Source: Alishewanella metallidurans (GTDB lineage: Bacteria > Pseudomonadota > Gammaproteobacteria > Enterobacterales > Alteromonadaceae). From it: DNA of 64,000 nucleotides. Below are positions 50,089-59,999 of the stretch, one piece after another. Location of the stretch: positions 496,001 through 560,000 of the forward strand of contig NZ_JALAHQ010000001.1 in assembly GCF_036983985.1 (NCBI RefSeq), in the 5' to 3' direction. The translations under genes and the position numbers were made by a program. The notes under the pieces were generated by a model that had not been told where the DNA came from, made no database searches, and saw nothing but the letters and a program-made list of their open reading frames with translations. Numbering within the stretch: the first letter of the stretch is position 1; the number at the start of each line of letters is the position of its first letter.

Positions 50089-51426
50089 ATGATAAAACTC
50101 AAGAAAGGCTTGGACATTCCCCTGGCGGGCAGTCCTAAACAAGAGATCAGTACGGGCAATGCCATTACCACTGTCGCTGTATTAGGCGAAGAGTATATTG
50201 GTATGCGTCCGACCATGTCGGTTGATGTTGGCGATACAGTAAAAAAAGGTCAGGTACTTTTCGAAGATAAGAAAACACCCGGCGTTAAGTTTACTGCTCC
50301 GTTGGCGGGCACTGTTAAAGAAATTAACCGTGGCGCAAAGCGCGTGTTGCAATCTGTAGTTATTGAAGCTGCAGGTAATGATGCGGTGCAATTTGCTAAA
50401 TATTCTGCAGACCAGCTAAGTGGCTTAAGTCGCGAGCAAGTTACGCAGAATTTGGTTGATTCAGGGCTTTGGGTTGCACTGCGTACCCGCCCGTTTAGCC
50501 AAACGCCGGCTATTGACAGCACGCCTCGGGCAATCTTCGTTAACGCAATGGATACCAATCCGGTTGCTGCTGACCCAAGCGTAATAATTGCTGCAAATAG
50601 CGATGCTTTCACTCAAGGTTTAACCATACTGGCTACTTTGACCGACGGTAAACTTTACCTAGCAAAGAAAGCTGGTGCTAATGTTCCAAGCGTAAGCAAG
50701 GCGCAAGTGGCAGAGTTTTCTGGCCCACATCCAGCAGGTTTAGTTGGCACGCATATTCATGCGCTTGATCCAGTAAGTGCGAAAAAAGTGGTTTGGCATA
50801 TTGGTTATCAAGACGTTATTGCTATTGGTAAGTTATTCACTACCGGTGAATTACATAGCGAGCGTGTTATTGCTTTAGCTGGCCCAGCGGTTAAGAACCC
50901 GCGTTTAGTTAAAACTGTACTTGGCGCTTCAGTTGCTCAGCTTACGGCTGGCGAACTGGTTGAAGGGCAGAACCGTATTATTTCTGGTTCAGTATTATCT
51001 GGTGCAACAGCTCATGGCGTGCACGGTTATATTGGCCGGTTCCATACTCAAGTATCGGTATTAGCTGAAGGCTTTGAAAAAGAGTTTTTAGGCTGGATAG
51101 CACCAGGTGCAACCAAGTTTTCGGTAACTCGGGCGTATTTGTCACATTTGAATCCAAAGCGGTTATTCAAGATGACGACTACAACCAACGGCTCAGCCCG
51201 TGCCATGGTACCTATTGGTAATTATGAGCGCGTAATGCCTTTGGATATTCTGCCCACGTTACTGCTTCGTGACATGGTCTCTGGTGATACCGATGGCGCA
51301 CAAACGCTGGGTTGCTTAGAGTTAGATGAAGAAGATATGGCGCTGTGTACCTTTGTGTGCCCAGGTAAATACGATTACGGCATCATTTTACGTAATTGCC
51401 TGACGACCATTCAGAAGGAAGGCTAA
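50089..51426 (+). CDS. nqrA: Na+-translocating NADH:quinone reductase subunit A
   Basis: NqrA is a cytoplasmic-side subunit of the sodium-pumping NADH:ubiquinone reductase and is linked to ubiquinone binding. The 445 residues begin MIKLKKGLDIPLAGSPKQ and include GPHPAGLVGTHIHALDP and the C-terminal ELDEEDMALCTFVCPGKYDYG. The ATG at 50089 is preferred over an in-frame start at 50077. First gene of nqrABCDEF, with nqrB starting 3 bases after its stop. Confidence 0.97.
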   Translation: MIKLKKGLDIPLAGSPKQEISTGNAITTVAVLGEEYIGMRPTMSVDVGDTVKKGQVLFEDKKTPGVKFTAPLAGTVKEINRGAKRVLQSVVIEAAGNDAVQFAKYSADQLSGLSREQVTQNLVDSGLWVALRTRPFSQTPAIDSTPRAIFVNAMDTNPVAADPSVIIAANSDAFTQGLTILATLTDGKLYLAKKAGANVPSVSKAQVAEFSGPHPAGLVGTHIHALDPVSAKKVVWHIGYQDVIAIGKLFTTGELHSERVIALAGPAVKNPRLVKTVLGASVAQLTAGELVEGQNRIISGSVLSGATAHGVHGYIGRFHTQVSVLAEGFEKEFLGWIAPGATKFSVTRAYLSHLNPKRLFKMTTTTNGSARAMVPIGNYERVMPLDILPTLLLRDMVSGDTDGAQTLGCLELDEEDMALCTFVCPGKYDYGIILRNCLTTIQKEG

Positions 51427-51428
51427 TC

Positions 51429-52634
51429 ATGAGTTTGAAGCATTTTTTAGAGCGCATTGAACCGTCATTTGAAAAAGGCGGTAAATATGAAAAGTGGTAT
51501 GCGCTGTATGAAGCCTTTGCTACTGTGCTTTATACCCCAGGTCTGGTAACAAAAAACGGTACCCACGTACGTGATAGTATCGATTTGAAACGTATCATGA
51601 TCTTCGTTTGGCTGGCATTATTTCCAGCATTATTTTTCGGTATGTACAACGTTGGCCATCAGGCAGTAATTGCTTTGCAGGCTGGTTTTGCTACGCCGGA
51701 TACGTGGCAGGTTGCACTTTATCAATTATTTGGTGGTGCATTATCGGCCGATTCTGGCTGGATCAGCAAAATGTGGTACGGCGCGGTATGGTTTATACCT
51801 ATCTACGCAGTTACTTTTATTGTTGGCGGCTTCTGGGAAGTATTATTTGCTACCGTGCGTAAACATGAAGTAAACGAAGGTTTCTTTGTTAGCTCTATTT
51901 TGTTTGCGTTAATTCTGCCAGCAACTATTCCATTATGGCAGGTTGCGCTGGGTATTACCTTTGGTGTTGTTATCGCTAAAGAAGTATTTGGTGGTACTGG
52001 CCGTAACTTTTTAAACCCAGCATTAGCTGGCCGTGCGTTTTTGTTCTTTGCTTATCCAGCGAATATTTCTGGTGACGCAGTATGGACAGTGGCTGACGGC
52101 TATTCAGGCGCGACTTGGTTAAGTAAAGCCGCTGCCGGTGAGTTAGATTACTCAGCAAACATGCAGGTGTGGTGGGATGCATTCTACGGTTTTATTCCAG
52201 GTTCAGTTGGCGAAACCTCAGTATTGGCTTTATTAGTCGGTGGTTTAGCCCTTATTTATTTCCGTATTGCTTCTTGGCGCATTGTGTTGGGTGTCATGGT
52301 AGGTATGGTGCTAAGCGCTTATATGTTTAATGCTGTAGGTTCTGAGTCTAATGCCATGTTTGCTATGCCTTGGCATTGGCATTTGGTATTAGGTGGTTTT
52401 GCCATTGGTATGTTCTTTATGGCAACCGACCCAGTATCAGCGTCGTTTACTGACAAAGGTAAATGGGCGTACGGTATTTTAATTGGTTTTATGGTGGTAA
52501 TGATCCGTGTAGCTAACCCTGCATATCCAGAAGGTATGATGTTAGCAATACTGTTTGCAAACCTGTTTGCGCCACTGTTCGATTTCTTCGTGGCACAAGC
52601 TAATATCAAACGGAGGCTGGCACGTAATGTCTAG
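51429..52634 (+). CDS. nqrB: Na+-translocating NADH:quinone reductase subunit B
   Basis: NqrB is a membrane subunit with covalent FMN and riboflavin. The 401 residues have about ten helices. The FMN attachment Thr is about residue 229 in DGYSGATWLSKA, corresponding to Thr236 of Vibrio cholerae. Other marks are GGTGRNFLNPALAGRAFLFF and FMATDPVSASFTDKGKW. A GGAAGG ribosome site lies in the end of nqrA. The last 8 bases overlap nqrC. Confidence 0.97.
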   Translation: MSLKHFLERIEPSFEKGGKYEKWYALYEAFATVLYTPGLVTKNGTHVRDSIDLKRIMIFVWLALFPALFFGMYNVGHQAVIALQAGFATPDTWQVALYQLFGGALSADSGWISKMWYGAVWFIPIYAVTFIVGGFWEVLFATVRKHEVNEGFFVSSILFALILPATIPLWQVALGITFGVVIAKEVFGGTGRNFLNPALAGRAFLFFAYPANISGDAVWTVADGYSGATWLSKAAAGELDYSANMQVWWDAFYGFIPGSVGETSVLALLVGGLALIYFRIASWRIVLGVMVGMVLSAYMFNAVGSESNAMFAMPWHWHLVLGGFAIGMFFMATDPVSASFTDKGKWAYGILIGFMVVMIRVANPAYPEGMMLAILFANLFAPLFDFFVAQANIKRRLARNV

Positions 52635-53412
52635 TAATAACGATAGTATCAGCAAAACGCTGATCGTAGTCATTTCTTTATGTCTGATCTGTGCGGTAAT
52701 CGTATCAACAGCTGCAGTGCAGCTGCGCCCACAACAGATAGCGAATAAACTACTAGATTCACAGAAAAACGTCCTTGCAGTGGTAGGCTTGTTGTCTGGC
52801 TCAAATATTAATGAGTTATACAACACGCATATTTCTGAACGTTTTGTTGACTTAGATAGCGGTGAGCTGGTTGAAAAACCAAAAGATTACGACTATCGAA
52901 AAGCAATGAAAGACCCGGCAAAAAGCGAGCGTTTGGCAGCTGAAGATGACATGGCTTCAATAAAAAGCCGTGCCAATATTGCGCCAGTATATTTTGCTTA
53001 TGATAAAGGCATTGAGTCAGGTGAATTATCAGCCATTGTGCTGCCAATTCATGGTTATGGCTTGTGGTCTACTATGCATGCTTTCTTAGCATTAGGGGCT
53101 GACGGTACTACTATTAAAGGTCTTAACTACTATGAGCAAGGCGAAACGGCTGGCTTAGGTGGTGAAGTGCAAAACCCGAAATGGGCGGCGCAATTTGATG
53201 GTAAAAAATTACTCGATGCATCAGGTAAACCAGCAATTAAAGTGGTTAAACCAGGCAATGCCAGTGCTGATTCAGCATTTGAAGTAGATGGTTTATCGGG
53301 CGCAACCTTAACCAGTAAGGGTGTGCAATATACTTTCGATTTCTGGGCTGGTGCTAAGGGTTTTGCCCCGTTTCTGGCTAAAGTTCGCGATGGAGCATTA
53401 AACAATGGCTAA
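52627..53412 (+). CDS. nqrC: Na+-translocating NADH:quinone reductase subunit C
   Basis: NqrC has one membrane helix (about 10-32) and a periplasmic domain with covalent FMN. The attachment Thr is residue 227 in LSGATLTSKG. Other marks are GYGLWSTMHAFLAL and YYEQGETAGLGGEVQNP. The ATG at 52627 overlaps nqrB by 8 bases, and nqrD starts 8 bases before its end. Attachment of FMN needs ApbE, encoded downstream. Confidence 0.97.
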   Translation: MSSNNDSISKTLIVVISLCLICAVIVSTAAVQLRPQQIANKLLDSQKNVLAVVGLLSGSNINELYNTHISERFVDLDSGELVEKPKDYDYRKAMKDPAKSERLAAEDDMASIKSRANIAPVYFAYDKGIESGELSAIVLPIHGYGLWSTMHAFLALGADGTTIKGLNYYEQGETAGLGGEVQNPKWAAQFDGKKLLDASGKPAIKVVKPGNASADSAFEVDGLSGATLTSKGVQYTFDFWAGAKGFAPFLAKVRDGALNNG

Positions 53413-54034
53413 CGCAAAAGAAATTAAAACCGTTCTGTTTGGGCCGGTATTTGCAAATAACCCTATCGCATTACAAGTACTTGGTATTTGTTCTGCGCTA
53501 GCGGTAACCACGAAAATGGATAAAGCCTTGGTAATGTGTATTGCACTTACCCTAGTAACCGCATTTTCTAACTTTTTTATCTCGTTAATTCGTAACCACA
53601 TTCCATCTAGCGTACGAATTATCGTGCAGATGACTATTATTGCGTCTTTAGTAATTGTTGTTGACCAATTATTGAAAGCCTTTGCTTACGATGTAGCCAA
53701 AGAGCTGTCGGTGTTTGTTGGCTTAATTATTACTAACTGTATCGTAATGGGTCGTGCTGAAGCTTATGCCATGAAAAGCCCGCCAGTTATCAGCTTTTTA
53801 GATGGTATTGGTAACGGTTTAGGTTATAGCGTTGTGCTTATGGCACTGGCGTTTATTCGTGAACTGGGCGGTTCAGGTACGGTATTTGGCTTTGAGATAC
53901 TGCCATTGGTTAAAGACGGCGGTTGGTATCAGCCTATGGGCTTACTGTTAATGCCACCAAGTGCATTCATTATCATTGCCGGCTTTATCTGGATTTTACG
54001 TACCTTCCGTACCGAACAGGTAGAGAAGGCCTAA
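53405..54034 (+). CDS. nqrD: Na+-translocating NADH:quinone reductase subunit D
   Basis: A 209-residue membrane subunit with about six helices. Marks are LFGPVFANNPIALQVLGICS, NCIVMGRAEAYAMKSPP and PSAFIIIAGFIWILRT. In NqrDE a Cys pair binds an iron centre inside the membrane; one such Cys is in TNCIVMGRAEA. It overlaps nqrC by 8 bases, and AAGGAGA at its end serves nqrE. Confidence 0.97.
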   Translation: MANAKEIKTVLFGPVFANNPIALQVLGICSALAVTTKMDKALVMCIALTLVTAFSNFFISLIRNHIPSSVRIIVQMTIIASLVIVVDQLLKAFAYDVAKELSVFVGLIITNCIVMGRAEAYAMKSPPVISFLDGIGNGLGYSVVLMALAFIRELGGSGTVFGFEILPLVKDGGWYQPMGLLLMPPSAFIIIAGFIWILRTFRTEQVEKA

Positions 54035-54044
54035 GGAGATATTG

Positions 54045-54653
54045 ATGGAACATTATATTAGTCTATTCGTCCGTGCCATCTTTATTGAAAACTTGGCATT
54101 ATCATTTTTCTTAGGCATGTGTACCTTTATTGCTGTTTCTAAAAAAATCACTACGGCTTTTGGCTTAGGGGTTGCGGTAACAGTGGTATTAGGTATTTCA
54201 GTACCAGTAAATAATTTGGTATATCAGAATTTGTTAGCTCCAGGTTCACTTGACTGGGCTGGCTTTCCTGAAGCTGATTTAAGCTTCCTAGGGTTTTTAA
54301 CCTATATCGGTGTTATTGCGGCACTGGTACAAATTCTAGAGATGATCTTAGATAAGTTTTTCCCAGCTTTATATAACGCTTTAGGCATTTTCTTACCGTT
54401 AATCACCGTTAACTGTGCCATTTTTGGTGCAGTAGCCTTTATGGTAGAACGTGATTACAACTTCGGTGAAAGCGTAGTATTTGGCTTAGGTAGCGGTATT
54501 GGCTGGATGTTAGCTATTACGTTGCTGGCAGGTATTCGTGAGAAATTAAAGTATGCAGATATTCCACAAGGTTTACGTGGTCTGGGTATTACTTTCTTAA
54601 TGGTTGGTTTAATGGGGTTAGGCTTTATGTCTTTCTCTGGTGTTTCACTGTAA
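54045..54653 (+). CDS. nqrE: Na+-translocating NADH:quinone reductase subunit E
   Basis: A 202-residue membrane subunit homologous to NqrD in inverted topology. Marks are FVRAIFIENLALSFFLGMCT, TVNCAIFGAVAFMVERDYNF and GIREKLKYADIPQGLRG. The Cys in NCAIFGA matches the iron-binding Cys of the NqrD/E pair. The ATG at 54045 sits well behind AAGGAGA; TTG 54042 is rejected. Confidence 0.97.
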   Translation: MEHYISLFVRAIFIENLALSFFLGMCTFIAVSKKITTAFGLGVAVTVVLGISVPVNNLVYQNLLAPGSLDWAGFPEADLSFLGFLTYIGVIAALVQILEMILDKFFPALYNALGIFLPLITVNCAIFGAVAFMVERDYNFGESVVFGLGSGIGWMLAITLLAGIREKLKYADIPQGLRGLGITFLMVGLMGLGFMSFSGVSL

Positions 54654-54671
54654 GGGGTAAAGGCACACAAG

Positions 54672-55904
54672 ATGGAAAATTTAGACATATTTCTTGGCGT
54701 TGGCATGTTTACCCTAATGATTTTAGCATTAGTGCTAATTATATTAGCGGCAAAATCTAAGCTAGTTGCTACAGGTGACATTACCATAGGTATTAACGGC
54801 GACCCGAAAAAAGCCATAAAGGCGCAAGCGGGCGGTAAATTATTAAGCGTGTTAGCAGGCAAAGGTATTTTCCTATCGTCTGCTTGTGGTGGCGGCGGTT
54901 CTTGCGGTCAGTGCAAAGTACACATTAAGTCTGGCGGTGGTGAAATACTACCAACAGAATTAGGCCACATTTCCAAAGGTGAAGCCCGTGAAGGTTGTCG
55001 TTTATCTTGTCAGGTAAACGTAAAAACTGACATGGAAATTGAAGTTGAAGAAGAAATCTTCGGTATTAAAAAGTGGGCATGTGAAGTCATTTCTAATGAT
55101 AACAAGGCTACGTTTATTAAAGAACTGAAGCTGCGGATCCCAGATGGCGAGTCTGTGCCTTTCCGTGCGGGTGGTTATATTCAGATTGAAGCACCAGCGC
55201 ATCACATTAGGTACAAAGATTTCGATGTTCCAGAGCAATACCGTGGTGATTGGGAGCGCTTTAAATTCTTCACGTTAGAGTCAAAAGTAGACGAAGAAAC
55301 AATTCGCGCTTACTCAATGGCGAACTATCCTGAAGAGGAAGGCATTATTATGCTGAACGTGCGTATTGCGACGCCGCCACCAAATAACTTGACCTTACCT
55401 TGCGGTAAAATGTCATCTTATATTTGGAGCCTAAAAGAAGGTGATAAAGTCACTATTTCTGGCCCATTTGGTGAGTTTTTCGCTAAACAAACCGAAGCAG
55501 AAATGGTGTTTATTGGTGGTGGTGCAGGTATGGCACCGATGCGCTCGCATATTTTTGACCAAATGCGTCGTTTAAAAACCACTCGTAAAGTTAGCTTCTG
55601 GTACGGTGCTCGCTCTAAGCGTGAAATGTTCTACGTTGAAGATTTTGATATGCTTGCGGCTGAAAACCCGAACTTTGAATGGCACGTTGCTTTATCAGAT
55701 CCACAACCTGAAGATAACTGGACTGGTTACACAGGGTTTATTCATAACGTAATTTATGAAAACTACCTGAAAAATCATAAAGCGCCAGAAGACTGTGAGT
55801 TCTACATGTGCGGCCCACCAATGATGAATAAAGCAGTAATTAGCATGCTTAAAGACCTTGGTGTAGAAGACGACAATATTCTATTAGACGACTTCGGCGG
55901 CTAA
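54672..55904 (+). CDS. nqrF: Na+-translocating NADH:quinone reductase subunit F
   Basis: NqrF takes electrons from NADH. The 410 residues have one membrane helix (about 8-27), a [2Fe-2S] ferredoxin domain with Cys72, Cys78, Cys81 and Cys113, and a ferredoxin-reductase domain with the FAD site RAYSMANYP and the NADH site FIGGGAGMAPMRSH. EFYMCGPPMMNKAV and the end DDFGG match the family. Last structural subunit of the operon. Confidence 0.97.
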   Translation: MENLDIFLGVGMFTLMILALVLIILAAKSKLVATGDITIGINGDPKKAIKAQAGGKLLSVLAGKGIFLSSACGGGGSCGQCKVHIKSGGGEILPTELGHISKGEAREGCRLSCQVNVKTDMEIEVEEEIFGIKKWACEVISNDNKATFIKELKLRIPDGESVPFRAGGYIQIEAPAHHIRYKDFDVPEQYRGDWERFKFFTLESKVDEETIRAYSMANYPEEEGIIMLNVRIATPPPNNLTLPCGKMSSYIWSLKEGDKVTISGPFGEFFAKQTEAEMVFIGGGAGMAPMRSHIFDQMRRLKTTRKVSFWYGARSKREMFYVEDFDMLAAENPNFEWHVALSDPQPEDNWTGYTGFIHNVIYENYLKNHKAPEDCEFYMCGPPMMNKAVISMLKDLGVEDDNILLDDFGG

Positions 55905-55920
55905 TAGACAACGCAACAAC

Positions 55921-55955
55921 AAAAGGGGCGACCGTAAGGCAGCCCCTTCTGCTTT
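55921..55955 (+). terminator. Possible terminator or attenuator between nqrF and apbE
   Basis: AAGGGGC (55923-55929) pairs with GCCCCTT (55942-55948) across a 12-base loop, and a T-rich tail (CTGCTTTCTGG) follows. It lies 18 bases after the nqrF stop and could lower expression of apbE-nqrM relative to the subunits. Confidence 0.5.
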
Positions 55956-55966
55956 CTGGATATTAT

Positions 55967-56992
55967 ATGCACGCATATTCATTAATAAAAATCTGGTTTA
56001 TTACTATTTGTCTGTTGGTAATCTCGGGATGCAGCCCTGCAAAGCCAGCGAGCGAGCAGGTACAGCTAAATGGCAATACCATGGGTACCTATTATGTGGT
56101 TAAGTATTATGACGATAGCCCTATAGATAGCACCGATTTACAACAGCAACTGGATACCGAACTAGAATTAATTAATGATTTAATGTCCACGTACCGACCT
56201 GAATCAGAGCTAATGCGCTTTAACCATCATAACGACGCCAGTGCCTTCGCTATATCGAAGCCGACTAGGCTAGTGGTAGCTGAAGCATTAAGGCTGGCAC
56301 AGCAGACCGATGGCGTGTTAGATATCACCGTTGGCCCATTAGTTGAACTATGGGGCTTTGGTGCTAAAGGGCGTGTTGAAAAAGCGCCGTCACAAACTGA
56401 TATTGATCAAGCACGCGCGGTAGTAGGTTATGAAAAATTAACGTTAACCGATAACGGGCTTATAAAAGCAGTACCCGGTTTAGCTGTCGATTTGTCGACC
56501 ATTGCCAAAGGGTATGGTGTTGACAGGGTTGCAGAAATACTCGAGCAAAATGGCATCTCTAATTATTTAGTCGAAATTGGTGGCGAAATGCGCATCAAGG
56601 GCACTAAGCCGTCAGCTCAACCTTGGAAAATTGCGATAGAAAAACCGGTAAATGCTGGACAAACTATGCAGCGCGTTCTACAAACGGGTGATATGGGAGT
56701 GGCTACGTCAGGGGATTACCGTAATTACTTTGAAGCTGAGGGGGTTCGCTATTCGCATTTAATTGACCCACGAAGCGGTAAACCTATTCAGCATCATACG
56801 GTATCAACTACCGTGTTACATCCATCTTGTATGACAGCAGATGGCTATGCTACAGCACTAAATGTTATGTCATCAGATGAAGCTATTATTTTCGCAAATC
56901 GGTATAATATAGCAGCATTGTTAGTGGTTAAAACTGATGATGGCTTTATAGAGCTAGCATCTGATGCGTTTAAACCTTTTTTAACTGAGTAG
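55967..56992 (+). CDS. apbE: FAD:protein FMN transferase (lipoprotein)
   Basis: ApbE moves FMN from FAD onto a Thr of NqrB and NqrC. The 341 residues start with a lipoprotein signal (LLVISGCSP, lipobox ISGC), placing it in the periplasm. Family motifs are NGNTMGTYYVVKY, TVGPLVELWGFG, VDLSTIAKGYGVD, LVEIGGEMRIKG, HLIDPRSGKPIQ and MTADGYATALNVM, with flavin and metal ligands. It follows nqrF by 62 bases. Confidence 0.96.
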   Translation: MHAYSLIKIWFITICLLVISGCSPAKPASEQVQLNGNTMGTYYVVKYYDDSPIDSTDLQQQLDTELELINDLMSTYRPESELMRFNHHNDASAFAISKPTRLVVAEALRLAQQTDGVLDITVGPLVELWGFGAKGRVEKAPSQTDIDQARAVVGYEKLTLTDNGLIKAVPGLAVDLSTIAKGYGVDRVAEILEQNGISNYLVEIGGEMRIKGTKPSAQPWKIAIEKPVNAGQTMQRVLQTGDMGVATSGDYRNYFEAEGVRYSHLIDPRSGKPIQHHTVSTTVLHPSCMTADGYATALNVMSSDEAIIFANRYNIAALLVVKTDDGFIELASDAFKPFLTE

Positions 56993-57002
56993 TGAGGCCG
57001 AC

Positions 57003-57215
57003 ATGACCCTATTTTTAATGACGTTTGGTTTATTTTTGCTAGTAGTCGTTGCCATGGCACTGGGCTATTTAATGCAACGTAAAACTATTGGCGGCAGTTG
57101 TGGTGGCTTAGATGCTCTAGGTATAGACAAAGCCTGTGATTGCGCCGATCCCTGTGAAGCACGCAAAAACCGTTTAGCCAAAGAAAAATTTTGGCAGGAA
57201 AATAAGATTGTTTAA
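57003..57215 (+). CDS. nqrM: Na+-NQR maturation protein NqrM
   Basis: NqrM is a small membrane protein needed for assembly of Na+-NQR, thought to deliver iron to the NqrD/E centre. The 70 residues have one N-terminal helix (about 4-23) and the Cys-rich motif GGSCGGLDALGIDKACDCAD with a further Cys in DPCEARK. It is 10 bases after apbE, the usual order in gammaproteobacteria. Confidence 0.95.
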   Translation: MTLFLMTFGLFLLVVVAMALGYLMQRKTIGGSCGGLDALGIDKACDCADPCEARKNRLAKEKFWQENKIV

Positions 57216-57324
57216 CGGCCTATTAGTCATGTAGTGCTTGTCGCAAGTTAATGCACTGGTTATGCTGTAGCTCTGGGTATAAGGGTGCAGGGTAACACCA
57301 CGTGCTAACCACGTCAGGGCAGGG

Positions 57325-59958
57325 ATGAAATTACGTGACACTTTAGTTGCTTACATGCTGCCGTTGCTGGTGCTACCTGTGATGTTGTTCGGCTATATGG
57401 CGTATCACTTTAGTAAGCAGTATTTACAACAGCAACTCTATTTTAATGCAGATAAAGCGATAACAACACAGCAAGAGATGCTTAGTCAGTTCTTGCAACA
57501 GCAACAAATTCGACTTGGCATGCTGGCGCAAAGCCCGCTGCTGCAACAGTACATTCAGCAACCCAATGCGCTATCACTCAGTGAAGTAGACAAACAATTT
57601 CGTCAGTTTGTTGTCGCAGATCCACAAATTCTATCGCTCAAGCTGATTAATTTAAACGGTGATTACGAATTACAATTACCGGCAAAATCCACGTATTCGT
57701 CGTTGCCTAACCGGTTTCGTAACGAATATTTTTCTTCACTGCAGGCGCAAGTAGACAAGGCTGGCTATTTTTTAGCAGAAGACGCTGATAGCAAACGGCT
57801 ACAGCTATTTTTTGCTCACAAGCTTTATGGCAGCTCAGTTACTGAAACTCGTCGTCTTTGGGGTTATCTGGTTGTTGTGGTGAAACCCGATCTGTTTGAC
57901 GAAGTAGTCAGTTATCGGCACACACCAAATAGTGTTACCTTGCTAATTAATCGGGCAGCAACTATCACCTACGCGAATAATTCAGCACTAATAGGCAGCG
58001 CGTTTGCACCGAGTAACTTTCGAGCCATTCAACGCAGCATCGATACTGATGAATTTACGTCCGATATTTTGTTAGGACAACAACGGATTTTATTAGGTAA
58101 AAGTTTACCTGGCGCATTTCAGTTACTTTACGGTATTGATGAAACTGAGCTGATGGCCCCGCAACGCACATTATCTTTTTCGCTAATTTTGTTTACTTTA
58201 GCGATATCTATTATTTTGCCACTGCTAGTTTACTGGTTGCTGATCCGTAACGTTTTTGAACCTATTAAGCGGCTAACTGCAGCAAAAACGGCTGTCGGTC
58301 GCGGTGATTTATCTACGTTGCTTGAAGTAAAAAAGCAAGACGAATTAGGTGACATGTTTGCGGCTTTTAACGTAATGGTGAGGCAGCTTCGCGTATATCG
58401 AGAGCGTGAGCGCGCTTATAAACAGCAGTTAGAAGATAAAGTACTGCGCCGAACCCATGACTTAGCTCGTGCTAATGATGAGCTTGAAGCCGCTAACCAA
58501 GAGTTAATATTAGCTCGTGAAACTGCTGAGCAAGCTAACCGGTTAAAGAGCGTATTTTTAGCTAATATGAGCCATGAAATACGCACGCCGTTAACGGCGA
58601 TTATTGGTTTTTCAGAGCAAGCACAGAGCGAAACAGATACCGCCAAATTGCAGAATTATTTACAGCGCGTGCTAAAAAGCGGCGATCATTTACTGCGATT
58701 AATTAACGATATTCTTGATTTATCAAAAATTGAAGCGGAAAAGCTAGAGTTAAACTATGAAGCATTTAGTGGCTTAACATTAATTGATGACGTGTTTTTA
58801 CTTACCCGTAGCCAAGCAGAAGCAAAAGGTGTGCAGTGCCAGCTTAAACTTAATTTTCCTTTACCCGCGCAGCTCTATACCGATGCGTTGCGTTTTCGCC
58901 AAGTCTTGCTGAACCTAACCAGCAACGCGGTGAAATTTACGCAAAAAGGTAAAATTGTTATTGAGGTATCTTTTGATGTACTGCTGAAGCAGTTATCGAT
59001 TAAAGTTAAAGACACCGGCATTGGCATGACGCCAGAAGAATTAAGTAGGATATTTAGACCCTTTGTTCAAGCAGATGCTACCGTAACTCGCCATTATGGC
59101 GGAACTGGGCTTGGCTTATGTATTTCAAAGCAATTAATGCTACAAATGGACGGCAATATTTATGTAGAAAGTGTTAAAGGCATAGGTAGCTGTTTTGAAT
59201 TACAGTTTAATTGTAACGCGATGCCTTTAACATTAATTGATAACTATGTTAAAGCAACAACGAGTCAAATTAATATTCTTTCCGAACCGCAGACTACACA
59301 TAAGCTGCATATTTTAGTTGCAGAAGACAACCTTGATAACCAGTTGTTGTTGCAGCTGATGTTAGAAAAAGCTAATGTCAGTTGCCAAGTAGTTGATAAT
59401 GGCCAAAAAGCGGTTGAACGAGCATTAACAGATAATTTTGATCTGATTTTTATGGATATGCAAATGCCATTAATGGGAGGCGAAGAAGCGACCCGTTTAA
59501 TTAGAGCTGCGGGTGTGCTAACGCCCATTATTGCGGTAACGGCAAATGTAATGTCAGAGGATCTAGAACGTTATCTAGCGTCGGGCTGTCAGGGCTTATT
59601 ACCTAAGCCGGTAATACAAGCAGAATTAATGGCGATATTGGCCAAATATGGCAACCGAATGGCATCAAATGCCGACAAGTTGACGCAACAATTAGCTTTA
59701 GATCCACAAATGCAGGCGTTAAAACAGCAATTTACTGCGCAGTTACCCCTGCTGCTACAAGAGCTGCAGAGTTATTTTACTGACGCTAAGTGGCACGAAT
59801 TAGCTTACGCGGCGCATAGCCTTAAAGGCAGTGCAGGCAGCATGGGCTATCCAGAGTTAACTGTGTTGGCCGGTGAACTTGAACGAGCTGCTAATAAGCA
59901 GCAAAGTGTTATGTGTGACACGCTACTTAACAGTATGACGCAGATTATTATGCGATAA
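57325..59958 (+). CDS. Hybrid sensor histidine kinase with receiver and Hpt domains
   Basis: An 877-residue tripartite kinase. Two membrane helices (about 9-28 and 283-303) enclose a periplasmic sensor of about 255 residues with a Cache/dCACHE-like look (inference). Then come a HAMP linker (FEPIKRLTAAKTAVGRGDLS), a coiled coil, HisKA with His417 in MSHEIRTPLTAIIGF, HATPase (NLTSNAVKFTQKG, DTGIGMTPEE, GGTGLGLCISKQL), a receiver with Asp711 in FMDMQMPLMGG and an Hpt with His831 in AHSLKGSAGSMG. The relay partner is not evident. The HDOD gene follows after 41 bases and may be cotranscribed. Confidence 0.93.
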   Translation: MKLRDTLVAYMLPLLVLPVMLFGYMAYHFSKQYLQQQLYFNADKAITTQQEMLSQFLQQQQIRLGMLAQSPLLQQYIQQPNALSLSEVDKQFRQFVVADPQILSLKLINLNGDYELQLPAKSTYSSLPNRFRNEYFSSLQAQVDKAGYFLAEDADSKRLQLFFAHKLYGSSVTETRRLWGYLVVVVKPDLFDEVVSYRHTPNSVTLLINRAATITYANNSALIGSAFAPSNFRAIQRSIDTDEFTSDILLGQQRILLGKSLPGAFQLLYGIDETELMAPQRTLSFSLILFTLAISIILPLLVYWLLIRNVFEPIKRLTAAKTAVGRGDLSTLLEVKKQDELGDMFAAFNVMVRQLRVYRERERAYKQQLEDKVLRRTHDLARANDELEAANQELILARETAEQANRLKSVFLANMSHEIRTPLTAIIGFSEQAQSETDTAKLQNYLQRVLKSGDHLLRLINDILDLSKIEAEKLELNYEAFSGLTLIDDVFLLTRSQAEAKGVQCQLKLNFPLPAQLYTDALRFRQVLLNLTSNAVKFTQKGKIVIEVSFDVLLKQLSIKVKDTGIGMTPEELSRIFRPFVQADATVTRHYGGTGLGLCISKQLMLQMDGNIYVESVKGIGSCFELQFNCNAMPLTLIDNYVKATTSQINILSEPQTTHKLHILVAEDNLDNQLLLQLMLEKANVSCQVVDNGQKAVERALTDNFDLIFMDMQMPLMGGEEATRLIRAAGVLTPIIAVTANVMSEDLERYLASGCQGLLPKPVIQAELMAILAKYGNRMASNADKLTQQLALDPQMQALKQQFTAQLPLLLQELQSYFTDAKWHELAYAAHSLKGSAGSMGYPELTVLAGELERAANKQQSVMCDTLLNSMTQIIMR

Positions 59959-59999
59959 CGGCAGCCCATTGGGTAAATGCGGTTAATGAAGGAGATAGT

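Noticed and set aside
52555..52626. N-terminal extension of nqrC inside nqrB
   Set aside because: It translates the end of nqrB in another frame; the family start MSSNNDSISKTL at 52627 is clear.
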